Positions 55,481 to 64,000 of a stretch of DNA of 64,000 bases are shown one piece after another. Every line of letters starts with the position of its first letter. Positions within the stretch are counted from its first letter, which is position 1. Position numbers and translations under genes: made by a program. The stretch is from Gambelia wislizenii (Eukaryota; Chordata; Lepidosauria; Squamata; Crotaphytidae). The notes beneath the pieces were generated by a model. That model saw only the letters and a list, made by a program, of their open reading frames with translations. It did not search any database and was not told the origin of the DNA. The DNA is taken from NCBI GenBank assembly GCA_030847615.1, contig JAUMIR010000004.1, positions 103,306,001 through 103,370,000 on the forward strand. Reading direction: 5' to 3'.

Positions 55481-55940
55481 GAGAGAGAGCCAGTGTGGTG
55501 TATTGGTTTGAGTGTTAGACTAGGACTCTGGTACATTAGGGTTTATATTTCTACTTGTCCATAGAAACCCACTGGGTGACTGGGAAAATCACACAGTGGA
55601 CTTTATTGCATTACACTGACATAGTGCTATTATTCCACTTTAACTGTTATGGCTGCCTCCTGTGGAATTCTGGGGTTTGTAGTTTAGTGAAGCCTAAGAG
55701 CTTTCTGGCTGAGAGTTCTAAATGCCCCTCTAAATGTCCAGGCTTCCACAGGAGGTAGCCATGGCAGAAAGTGGAATAATAGCACTATAACAGCATAGTG
55801 TGATAGTCTCCACTCTCTCAGCCTTAGAGGAAGGCAATGGCAAACCCCCTCTGAACAAATCTTGATGAGAAAACCCTAGGATAGGGTAACCTTAGGGTCA
55901 CAATAAGTGGGAATAACAGTAAAGACACACAAAAACAGTA
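55481..55940 (+). mobile_element. Sauria-type SINE split by a hAT-like MITE
   Basis: Left part has GAGAGAGAGCCAGTGTGGTG and TGAGTGTTAGACTAGGACTC. The right part has CTCAGCCTTAGAGGAAGGCA, ATGGCAAACCCCCTCTGAAC and the tail near 55890-55940. The MITE at 55595-55814 sits in the middle of the GGGCAAGTCACAC / TCTCTCAGCC core. Confidence 0.75.
55595..55814. mobile_element. hAT-like foldback MITE inside a SINE
   Basis: Arms GTGCTATTATTCCACTTTAA (55625) and AAAGTGGAATAATAGCACTA (55770) are inverted. The middle has TGTGGAATTCTGGGGTTTGT. Same family as 7892. About 220 bp. The flanks are too decayed for a clear duplication. Confidence 0.75.
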
Positions 55941-56427
55941 ACATTAGGTGCTGTTAGGTGTTTTACTGATGTCCTTTTTTTACAGTTCATTTTTGGCTCC
56001 ATTTATTATGGTCATAGCATCATTTTTAATGTACAATATCTGCTTTGTAAAATTACTGTGTATATCACTTTGGGAGATTGCAAGGCTACCCCGTTTTCAC
56101 ATAACAATCCCACTAGCTTGATACTTTTATCTCCTTTTTAAAAATACTACTGCTGCAAAAGTGGGGTGAACACCATGATCTATGCCTCCCCCATAAGTCC
56201 ATATTTTTATTAAATTAAGCCATTACAGGGTCAACACTTTTGCTCCAGCGGGGTAGTTTAACACTTCTAGTGCTTCTTTGGTGCTGCTATGGAGTTCTGA
56301 AATGTGTTGGTATGAAGCAATTTTAACTCCTATTAAATTGTTGCCACTGCTCTACCCCATGGTCATTTATGTTTAATCTGGAGTTTTTGTAGGACCCTAG
56401 TAACAATAAACACCTCGATAAGAGAAC
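55941..56427. other. Non-coding DNA, no feature recognised
   Basis: No gene or family repeat recognised between the SINE and the CR1. Confidence 0.4.
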
Positions 56428-57060
56428 ATCTTAGAATCTTAGAATCATAGAATTGTAGAGTTGGAAGAGACCACGAGAGCCATCCAGTCCAACCCCCTGC
56501 CACACAGGAAATCTCGATCAAAGCATCCCCGACAGATGGCAATCCAGCCTCTGTTTAAAGACCTCCAAGGAAGGAGACCCATCACATTCCGAGGGAGTGT
56601 GTTCCACTGCCAAACAGCTCTTACTGTCAGAAAGTTCCTCCTAATGTTGAGGTGGAATCTCTGTTCCTGCAGCTTGCATCCATTGCTCCGTGTTCCAGTC
56701 TCTGGAGCAGCAGAAAACAAGCCTGCTCCATCCTCAACGTGACACCTCTTCAAATACTTAAATAGGGCTATCATATTGCCCCTTAACCATATTTTTTCCA
56801 GGCTAAACATACCCAGCTCCCTAAGTCTCTCCTCATAAGGCATGGTTTCCAGACCTTTCATCATTTTAGTTGCCCTTCTCTGGACATGCTCCAATTTGTC
56901 AATATCCTTCTTGAATTGTGGTGCTCAGAACTGGACACAATGTTCTAGGTGAGGCCTGACCAAGGCAGAATAGAGCGGCACTATTACTTCCCTTGATCTA
57001 GACACTATATTTCTATTGATGCAGCCCAAAATCGCATTGGCCTTTTTAGCCAATCTTATA
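56428..57060 (-). mobile_element. CR1 LINE 3' end
   Basis: The left boundary TCTTAGAATCTTAGAATCAT is, on the minus strand, the ATTCTAAGATTCTAAGA-type octamer tail of CR1. The body carries the well-known antisense CR1 blocks, such as AGAGTTGGAAGAGACCACGA (56457) and CTCCCTAAGTCTCTCCTCAT (56817). 5'-truncated at about 57060. Confidence 0.9.
56445..56894 (-). pseudogene. CR1 ORF2 C-terminal end, open for 149 codons
   Basis: The minus-strand frame reads MEHVQRRATKMMKGLETMPY, EERLRELGMFSLEKIWLRGN, MIALFKYLKRC, and near the end FLTVRAVWQWNTLPRNVM, the standard C-terminal region after the CR1 reverse transcriptase. It is unusual in staying open through to the 3' tail. The RT catalytic region is not in the window, so it cannot be functional. 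In a complete element the protein carries out target-primed reverse transcription, recognising the 3' octamer repeats. Confidence 0.9.
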
Positions 57061-58530
57061 CCAAACATATAAATGCTTCACTGCTTATTATGTTTGTACA
57101 CTTCGTTTACCACTTTAATTCCCCCCTACACCTTTTCAATTATGAACATTTAAACACTTACATATACTACATATGGCAACATGTAGTTCGAGGCACAGAG
57201 ATGAAAAGAACAGTTCCCTCTAAATTCAAGAAAGGCATAAAAAGAATGTGCACTTTGAAGTTTAAATAGATAAAGATAATCAAGTTCAAATGAGATTAAA
57301 ATTAACAGCCTATCAACCAAGTGACACTATTAATAAATGTCCACAACAAATAGGGACAGAAGGGACTCTGGGAAAAAAAGAATATAATTTAATTAAACAA
57401 AGTAGAACATAGGAAGGCAACCATAGCGGGTAGCTGCATGAAGAAATGAACAAGGATTGAGACAATAATTGAGTTTGTATTACTTCTTGTATAAAGTGAT
57501 CCATATCAGATTTGCTTTCTATTGATTCAGGAGGAAACAGCCTAGGTATACAGGATGGATTTTAATTGCTATCATTTGCACTTGAAGGTTTTGGAAATGA
57601 TGTGGTGTGCAATTTCCTCCTTAATACTGATAATTTGTAGTTTTATTACCATTGGATAAGGATCATTTAAACAGGAAAAAATCTTGGAGAAAATTCAGGC
57701 AAGGTTGATAAACTATCTTCAGGCAAGTTTTTTGGCATATTTCCAGGCTTTCTTTTGCACCGTGTTTCCCAGGCAGTTTGTGGGGGTTGGGGTGGGATAC
57801 AAGAGTAAAATAAAATAAACAATAAAAATACCATATAAAACAAAGCAAACCAATAAAACTCGTAGTCAAAACCAAGATTAAAAAAGCTCGCAGTGATAAA
57901 AAGCAAGTAACCAAGACTAACATACCATCAAAAGCCATTACAATGGATTCAGCAGGCACCAAAAGATTAGTGAGCACATATGGGAAGGAAATTCTGAGGT
58001 TTGAATGACCCTGACCTTTACAATAAATGTTTATTGGGAATAGAAATAAATTGTGAGAGAAGAAAGACCCAGACAAGCCAAAAATCTAGTTCAAAATTAG
58101 AATATCAGTGAGCTTAATGTAGGGTTGAAAAAGGAATTCATTGAGTTCCTACTTCTATTCCCATTTTGCCCATCCCAGTGTTGGGCAACAGGAAACAATG
58201 CATTGTGCCTCAGAAATACATATATTTGCAAGCTTGGAATGAAAACATATTTACACTGTAAAGATGGGCAGAAAGCCATGCATTCATTCAACAAAAAATG
58301 TACACAAGTAAAAAAAAGTATATTTCAAAACATACTCATGAACACACTTTAGCCAGTGAGAACTATGTTTAGAAATATGTAGCTTGAGAAGAATGTGTAT
58401 TGAAGTACAGACAATTTTTATGTAGAAACTAAAGTAAAGCCAACCTACCCACTATGGAATTGAAACAAGATGAGAATTCTGCAAGAAATGTAGTAATAAG
58501 AAAAATAACAAATTTTCCACCCTTAATTCT
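57061..58530. other. Non-coding DNA, no gene recognised
   Basis: AT-rich, mostly unique-looking. No RNA gene, exon or clear repeat family seen. A 137-codon minus-strand frame at 57663-58076 is Leu/Phe-rich with no recognisable motif and AT-driven composition. Confidence 0.45.
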
Positions 58531-58532
58531 AT

Positions 58533-58775
58533 GAGAGCCAGTGTGGCATAGTGGTTTGAGTGGTGGTCTAAGACGCCATAGCAGGGCTTAAATCCCCACA
58601 GAGCCATGGAAGTCCAGTGGAAATCTTGGAATCTTGGGTGATCTTGGAAATACATAGTCTATTTCAGCCTAAAAGAAAGGCAATAACAAGCCTCCTCTGA
58701 ATAAATCTTGTCAAGAAAACCCTAGGACAGGATTGCCATAAGTTGCAGTCCCCTTGAAGAAATACAATACAACAC
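58533..58775 (+). mobile_element. Sauria-type SINE
   Basis: GAGAGCCAGTGTGGCATAGTGGTTTGAG at the start (58533-58560), AAAGGCAATAACAAGCCTCC and GTCAAGAAAACCCTAGGACA in the middle, and a decayed BovB-like tail ending AATACAATACAAC. Same family as 45006. Confidence 0.7.
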
Positions 58776-59242
58776 CATGTTCTGTTTTGAATTTTGGCAA
58801 TATTCATATGGGAAATTCCATTAACCCCACTGAAATCAGTGGTAAGGGAACTATCAACAGCAATACAGTCCATGGCTGCAGCTAAAGCAATCCAGTAAGA
58901 TTGAGGACCAAGTTAGACAAACAAGACAAATCTTCTGGAAAATAAATGACCCAGCCTGATACAGAGCCTGCACGGTGCAAGGCATTGTGGGGAAAGGACC
59001 ACCTTCTCCAATGGAGAAAGGCCAGGTGTTTTTACTTCAGGTACAATTGCATCTAGATGGTGAGCCGGGGGCAGAGCCAGAGGATATTTAAAGTCCTCCC
59101 ACCCCCTTCCCATCCTCTTTTGGCAGCTAAACGTGACCCACCCTCCCACCTCCAGTACATTGTCAGTTTTGCTGGTTGCTTCAGGGCTGGGTAGGAATTC
59201 CCCCTGCCTTTTGCCTGTTTTTTTTTTCCTACCCCATGCTGT

Positions 59243-59830
59243 GGACATTATCAGATCAGCGTGTAAAAACACTGTAATTCTGCAAGTGAGAAAAGTGGAA
59301 AACATTGTGGCATTATTACACTTACTATCACATGTTGCTGCAATCACGTGAAAGAATCACCATGGAATTATTATATGATGACCACTAGAAGTTTACTTCT
59401 ACGAGTTCGCATGGGTGAGATATTGGTGGTTCTCACAAGAAGATGCAAGCACACTTAAAACTCCCAAAACACCTTAATTTAACAAAGTAATGAACATGCA
59501 ACCACTGAAACAAACCTTAAAAATGTTGAACCTAGATGGGACAGTTCATAAAAAGAGGGTCCTGTGCTTCGTTTTCACATTGTCACCTGGAAGTTTTCTT
59601 GCTGAAGACCTCCCATTCACACTGTAATCTCACAATTACAATGGGACATGTTTTTGCATGCCCTCAATACTACAAAAAAGCGATATTGATGATTTATTGA
59701 TGGCTTGTCCTGTCAACTGTTCACGGCTAGGGCACAGACTAACCACGTGAAGATGACAACATCATGCAATAGCCGCACCTGTTCACACTACCATGACATT
59801 GTAATCCTGCAATTTTTGCCATGTCCTATA
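59243..59830. mobile_element. Decayed GGAGATT-family copy (larger subfamily)
   Basis: Left end GGACATTATCAGATCAGCG. The interior TTCTCACAAGAAGATGCAAG and AAAAAGAGGGTCCTGTGCTT resemble, in order, blocks of the copies at 18277 and (reversed) 39376. The right end near 59820-59830 (GCCATGTCC) is uncertain. Confidence 0.5.
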
Positions 59831-59839
59831 TCTGAGGGA

Positions 59840-60333
59840 CTTTGACAATTGGCTAAGGGTGGAGTCCTTATATAGGAAGTCACTGGACTGGTAGTGAGGG
59901 AGAAAAGTAGCAGTTAGATGAACAGCTTGGCATCCTGTTGGTGAAGGGGAGGGCACTGGAATTACCTCTTTAGGTCCTGTGACCCATGGGTGGGGAAAGA
60001 GGCTGCCCTGGGGGCTTTGCCTTCACTTTAGGTCCTAAGACTTTGGAGCGGGTTCCTCGGGTCGGCCTTCCAGGAGTTGGTCAAATGGAGAGCAACCTAG
60101 CTATTGGATTGTCCTCAGGGCTCAGGTGTTTCGACCAGGGGAAAGCTGAGGCGGAAGTCAAGGGTTGTCACCTGCCTCAGATAATTTTGCATTATCTGCT
60201 CCCCCTTCTTGCTCCTTTCCAGGCTCAATGCAATTAAATAAGTTTTAGGTTAAATAAAGTGGCCTTTATTCAATCTAATTATCTGTGTCTGGACTTGTTA
60301 TTCCATGGCTGGTCAGCAAAGTGAAGCCTGACA
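59840..60333 (+). repeat. Possible solo LTR
   Basis: A reversed CCAAT-like box (CAATTGGC, 59847-59854), TATATA-type box at 59868-59874 and an AATAAA signal at 60253-60258 occur in promoter-to-polyA order within 400 bp. The segment could end at ...CCTGACA (60333). No matching start, target duplication, primer-binding site or second copy was found, so this is only a suggestion. No retroviral coding sequence is present. Confidence 0.3.
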
Positions 60334-60339
60334 GGGTTA

Positions 60340-61685
60340 AACTGGCAACAGAGTTGCAGAAAATATTAAATATGTAGCTGGGAAAAAAAGCCAGATCCAG
60401 TATGAAATGGATTTCATTATATTTCCTTCTCTGCAATATGATTTTAGCCATCTCCTCATTTCAATAGGTTTCCTTCTATAGAGATAAAATGAAATCCACT
60501 TCTGCTTCTGGTCCCCAAGTATTTTTCTTCAGTTATCAGGACCAACATCTGTTTTCCTCTGAGTTATATTCAGTTTCTATATAACTAAACTTTGCCATAG
60601 AATGAGTGGTGCCAGAATCCAAATGAATTGTTTGTGCTTATGTTGCTTGAGCTTTCTTTTGCCTATTCAAAGTACCCATTCAAAGAAAACATGAAATCAT
60701 TTGAAATCCTTGCTGAACTATTATGGAAAAGGGAAGGGCTTCATTTAACACAAAAAACTTATTTTAAATGAATTCAGACTCTGCTTATGAGGACTGACTA
60801 AAGATCAAAGAGACTGGTTTAGGAAAAACAAAGTCAGTAAGGGTTATTATGGGAGCTCTTTATAGGAACAGGGAAATTATTATTTAGGATACTACCCTCA
60901 GCTAGCTTAGGAGTAAGCTACAAATCCCATGGCAGACATTACTGGGCTTGACTGGGCTGTGGGTGAAGTTATCCCTGAGAGTCTTAGTTTACATTACAGA
61001 TGAGGACAAGACTGATTAAAAAAACTGAAGACAAAGGGGAAACACTCACGTTACTCTACCACTAGTGCCTCTGGTAGGCTTTTTTGGTTCTTTGTGCAAA
61101 GCATGTTTGCACTCTGTGGTGCCTGGTGGCTTCTATTTCAGTGGGGCAGTAAGTCTACTCTGAGCTTTACTCTTTAAGAGTTATCTAAGGTGTTGAACTC
61201 TAGGTTCAGCACCCTGAATTGGCCCTCTAAACTTTTACACTAACACCTGGACTGGATTCACTGTCCCATTGATACTGGAACCACTAGCCACCACTGGCTG
61301 TATTGTTGTACAGTTTCAACACATTTAAGGTATTTCTAGAAGAGAAATTGAGACTCATACAAACCAGATATCATTACAGCAATATTTGTAATAATTGCAC
61401 TTTTTGAAGTTGGTAATGGTGAATCACCAGGACTATGGCAAAAAAAGGGGGAATGAGTATATTGCTCCCCAAAATATTTTCCCCCATGAAATTCTCCTCC
61501 AGTCCTGAAATTTCTAACATTGCAGTTAGTTGAAACTTCATTTCGACATTTAAAAATATAGTTTAGATATTAAAAAAGAAGATGCAGGCAATGTTGCCAA
61601 GAGCATGTGAGCACAGTAAATATATGAGAGTTCTAGATACGAATTATTTTTTGTGTCATCACACTCTCTGTAATGCAAGAAATCT
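60340..61685. other. Non-coding DNA, no gene recognised
   Basis: Mostly AT-rich unique-looking sequence; 60480-60780 is particularly free of recognisable repeats. A TACAAATCCCATGGCAGACA word at 60919 may be a MITE scrap. Confidence 0.4.
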
Positions 61686-61690
61686 GAGGA

Positions 61691-61924
61691 GTGTGTGTGT
61701 GCGTTTGTATGTGTGCCTTCAAGTTACCTGTTGACTTTTGGAAACCCCATGAATTTCATAGGGTTTTCTGAGGTGAGGAATACTCAGAGGTGGTTGGTTT
61801 ACTAGTTCCTTCCTTTGAAATGTAGCCTACAGCACCTGGTATTCATTGGCAGTCTCCCATCCAAGTACTAGCTAGGACTGACCCTGCTTAGCTTCCAAGA
61901 ACAGGAGGGATCTAGTGCCTTTAG
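61691..61924 (-). mobile_element. Full-length 5S-rRNA-derived SINE with BovB-like tail
   Basis: On the minus strand: AGGCACTAGATCCCTCCTGT, GGAAGCTAAGCAGGGTCAGT and CTAGTACTTGGATGGGAGAC (5S rRNA 3' region with its internal promoter), then AATACCAGGTGCTGTAGGCT, a linker, GAAAACCCTATGAAATTCAT and the tail ACTTGAAGGCACAC followed by (CA)n. The tail is of the BovB type shared with the tRNA-headed SINEs. About 235 bp. It is not a 5S gene because the 5' part of 5S is missing. Confidence 0.8.
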
Positions 61925-63585
61925 AGTATATAGGAAGTTATCTGAGGACTACAGGAAAAAAAATTATTGGAGGAGCTTGTGGTAGGACACCCTGAATGTG
62001 TGCAATGGTTTAGTCAATAACACCTTTTGCTGATCCTCTTTAAACAACCAAATGCACTTTTTAAATGTTAGGGGAAAGGTAGTAGAATCTTCCCCCAAAA
62101 TCTCATGTTAGCTGTATATGTATGACTGAGAATGCTGCATAGGACTATGTACACACTGATCAGTATATATAAGAATCTAGTGCTTCTGTGTAGTTCAATG
62201 GAGGGTCTGTCACTATTGTCATACTAAGTGCATTTTATGATTCTTGGCCATCTGAATATAGTTAAGATTTCATTACTTATAGTTGCTGAAGGGGACTGCA
62301 AGAATATATTTCCTAGCAAAGTACAATAAAATCATTGCTTGAAAGTGGAGTTTATATTATTTCCCTACAGCAGAAATCTTAGCATAGAAACAGAGAGAGA
62401 TTGGAGATTCTCAGTAACAAGGGATAACAGTTATCTGGAAATCCCTTAAGTAGTCACATATAAATGAAGGATGTTTCTGTTTGGTGTTAATTAATGAGGG
62501 ACTTGCACAGAAACCAGTGGTCATGAGCTTTGCAGGTGCTACTTGGATTCTGCCTGCCAAAAAGAGATGAGAGTACAGTGACAACCATAGAGAAAAGAAA
62601 GAAAAATCTAATCAAGATTTCAGTGGCAAAAATAAAACCTTAATTGAATGATGATTAAATGAGCCATTTTGTTTAACAGATCTATAAACACAAAGCAAAC
62701 ATTCCATGTTTTTATCTTCCTAAATTGCCTAGGCCTGACTAACAATGGAAGGAACACTGAAGAAAGCATGGCTAATGAACGTATATTATCTGTGGCCAAC
62801 TGGCACACCCACCTGATTGTTCAGCAAGAAAACAACACTCTTTTTATCCCATATAGGAGGAGGCTGAAATGAAATCTGTGGCCATACAGGTTTTAGTGGC
62901 TTAAAACTCATTAATAGTGGATGGAGAAGGGTCTTATCCTTAAAATACGTTTATCTTTTTTGTCCATTACTGGGTGGAAGACACTGACTTTCACCTACCT
63001 GACTAGAATTAGGACTCGGCAGCAAAGCCTATTGTATCTTTGCCATCAGAATGATCCTCCTTCCCACTTTTACATAAATATAATGACAATATCTGAATCA
63101 AGTCTTTTATGCACCATTCTTCAACTTCTCCCCTTATTTGTTTCTTTGCTTGTTAACATTGGCCAAGATCTTACAACACCAACTTAGTTATGAATGCACA
63201 ACTAAATATCATTTCCTGGTCTGAGCTCCCAAACCTAGTACCTTAACAGCCAGCAGCTGCACCAAACAACAGAAGTTTGTTCTGCTGGCAGCTGGGGAAC
63301 AGCAGGCCGATGTTTCCGTCCCTCTCCTTCCAGCAACCTGCAATGGGATGAGGAGTTGCAAGAGGAGCCCTGCTTCTGATTGTCACAGCCTTGCTCACCA
63401 GTCAGAGGGGGCTTGAAAAGTCATCCTGTCTGCACTCTGATTGCCAGCTGAACAGACCTCCATTCCTCTGAGTCACTCCCTGGAGTTTTTCAGCTAGCCA
63501 TCAGGGTATAGGCAGAATGACTGTTCCAGCCCCCTCCTACTGGTGAGCAAGGAATGCTCCCAAGCTATGCATCTGCTCCCTGTGG
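61925..63585. other. Non-coding DNA, no gene recognised
   Basis: No exon, RNA gene or clear mobile element. 62600-62900 is AT-rich and unique-looking. 63240-63540 is GC-richer and may be old LINE sequence. Confidence 0.4.
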
Positions 63586-63589
63586 CAGT

Positions 63590-63850
63590 GAAACTCCATC
63601 CAGGGCAGGTTGCTTATCCATTTCTGAAATCTGAGAGCCATCAACACAGTGAGCCTCTATCTTTTTGGGAGTCAGCTTCAGTTTATTGGCCCTGATCCAT
63701 CCTATTATAGTATTCAGACACTAGTCTAGAACATACACAACCCCAAGGACTCACATGGCATGGAGAAACAGAGCTACATCATAATCTGAGTTAAGAGCTT
63801 GGAAAAGTTAGCCTTATGACCCTGAGTCCGAGAATTCTGTAGCTAGCATG
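63590..63850 (-). mobile_element. L2-type LINE fragment
   Basis: AGTCAGCTTCAGTTTATTGG ... CTGATCCATCCTATTATAGT parallels the antisense L2 at 46260-46300 and 34305-34330 (GGATTAACTTTCC / AAGCTTCATTTTG then CCATTACTGACAGC). Decayed. Confidence 0.5.
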
Positions 63851-63930
63851 ACCACTTTTCCAAAATCTGGCATTTGCCCAGATTTCACATTAATGTGATC
63901 CCTCAGCACTATCCAAACATAGTTGTAGAA

Positions 63931-63968
63931 CTTTTTCTTTTCTTTTCTTTCTTTTCTTTTTGTTTTTG
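63931..63968. repeat. (TTTTC)n simple repeat
   Basis: Imperfect TTTTC units near the window end. Confidence 0.85.
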
Positions 63969-64000
63969 ATTATCCAAGAGCTCTGGTCCTTGATTATAGA

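Noticed and set aside
57663..58076. 137-codon hydrophobic frame on the minus strand, possible membrane protein
   Set aside because: Composition follows AT-rich DNA, there is an overlapping frame of similar kind, and no motif or splice context supports a gene.
1..64000. Endogenous retrovirus coding regions
   Set aside because: I found no gag, pol or env-like frames; the RT-like sequences all belong to non-LTR LINEs, and the only LTR suggestion (59840) lacks an internal region.

Overview
This is vertebrate nuclear DNA, most likely from a squamate reptile and probably a lizard. It has no operons and no long intact gene. It carries the repeat set typical of squamates: BovB (RTE) LINEs, L2 and CR1 LINEs, tRNA-derived SINEs of Sauria type with a BovB-like tail, 5S-rRNA-derived SINEs, an Ngaro/DIRS-type tyrosine-recombinase retroelement, mariner, Tigger/pogo-like and many hAT-like DNA elements, and abundant microsatellites. 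The species call is inference.

Layout. 0-3 kb: the end of one palindromic element, a SINE, an L2 fragment and a nearly perfect 332-bp hairpin element (2179-2510). About 3.0-4.65 kb: a CpG island with a good splice donor on the minus strand, the only credible host-gene signal; if real, the gene leaves the window to the left. 5-10 kb: AT-rich DNA with SINEs and foldback elements. 10.9-13.4 kb: a BovB scrap beside a 5'-truncated Ngaro-like element (RNase H, tyrosine recombinase, SGNH hydrolase, all broken). 13.9-21 kb: hAT-like MITEs, SINEs and a second palindromic subfamily. 21.2-22.5 kb: a complete but dead mariner with both terminal repeats. 22.5-31 kb: the most repeat-poor tract. 31.3-31.8 kb: a long inverted repeat. 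32-35 kb: L2 pieces, one split by a palindromic element, and a hAT-like element with a perfect 8-bp target duplication. 39-41 kb: a 611-bp palindromic-family copy and a hAT element. 42-51 kb: Tigger-like elements, a split L2, and three LINE remnants, including an L2 whose reading frame is broken only by stop codons. 52-55 kb: a BovB split just after its YADD motif by a Tigger-like element containing a minisatellite. 55-57 kb: a SINE split by a hAT MITE, then a CR1 3' end. 58-64 kb: a SINE, another palindromic-family copy, a possible LTR, a 5S SINE and an L2 scrap.

How parts relate. Two LINE/SINE partnerships can be read here. The BovB 3' end resembles the tail of both the tRNA-headed and 5S-headed SINEs. 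The L2 3' end resembles the tail of another tRNA-headed SINE. The least familiar item is a group of at least eight foldback elements with termini close to GGGAGATTWTCAGAC ... GTCTGAWAATCTCC. Two copies have near-matching 8-bp flanking duplications. I do not recognise it as a named family. No host protein-coding exon could be identified with confidence.
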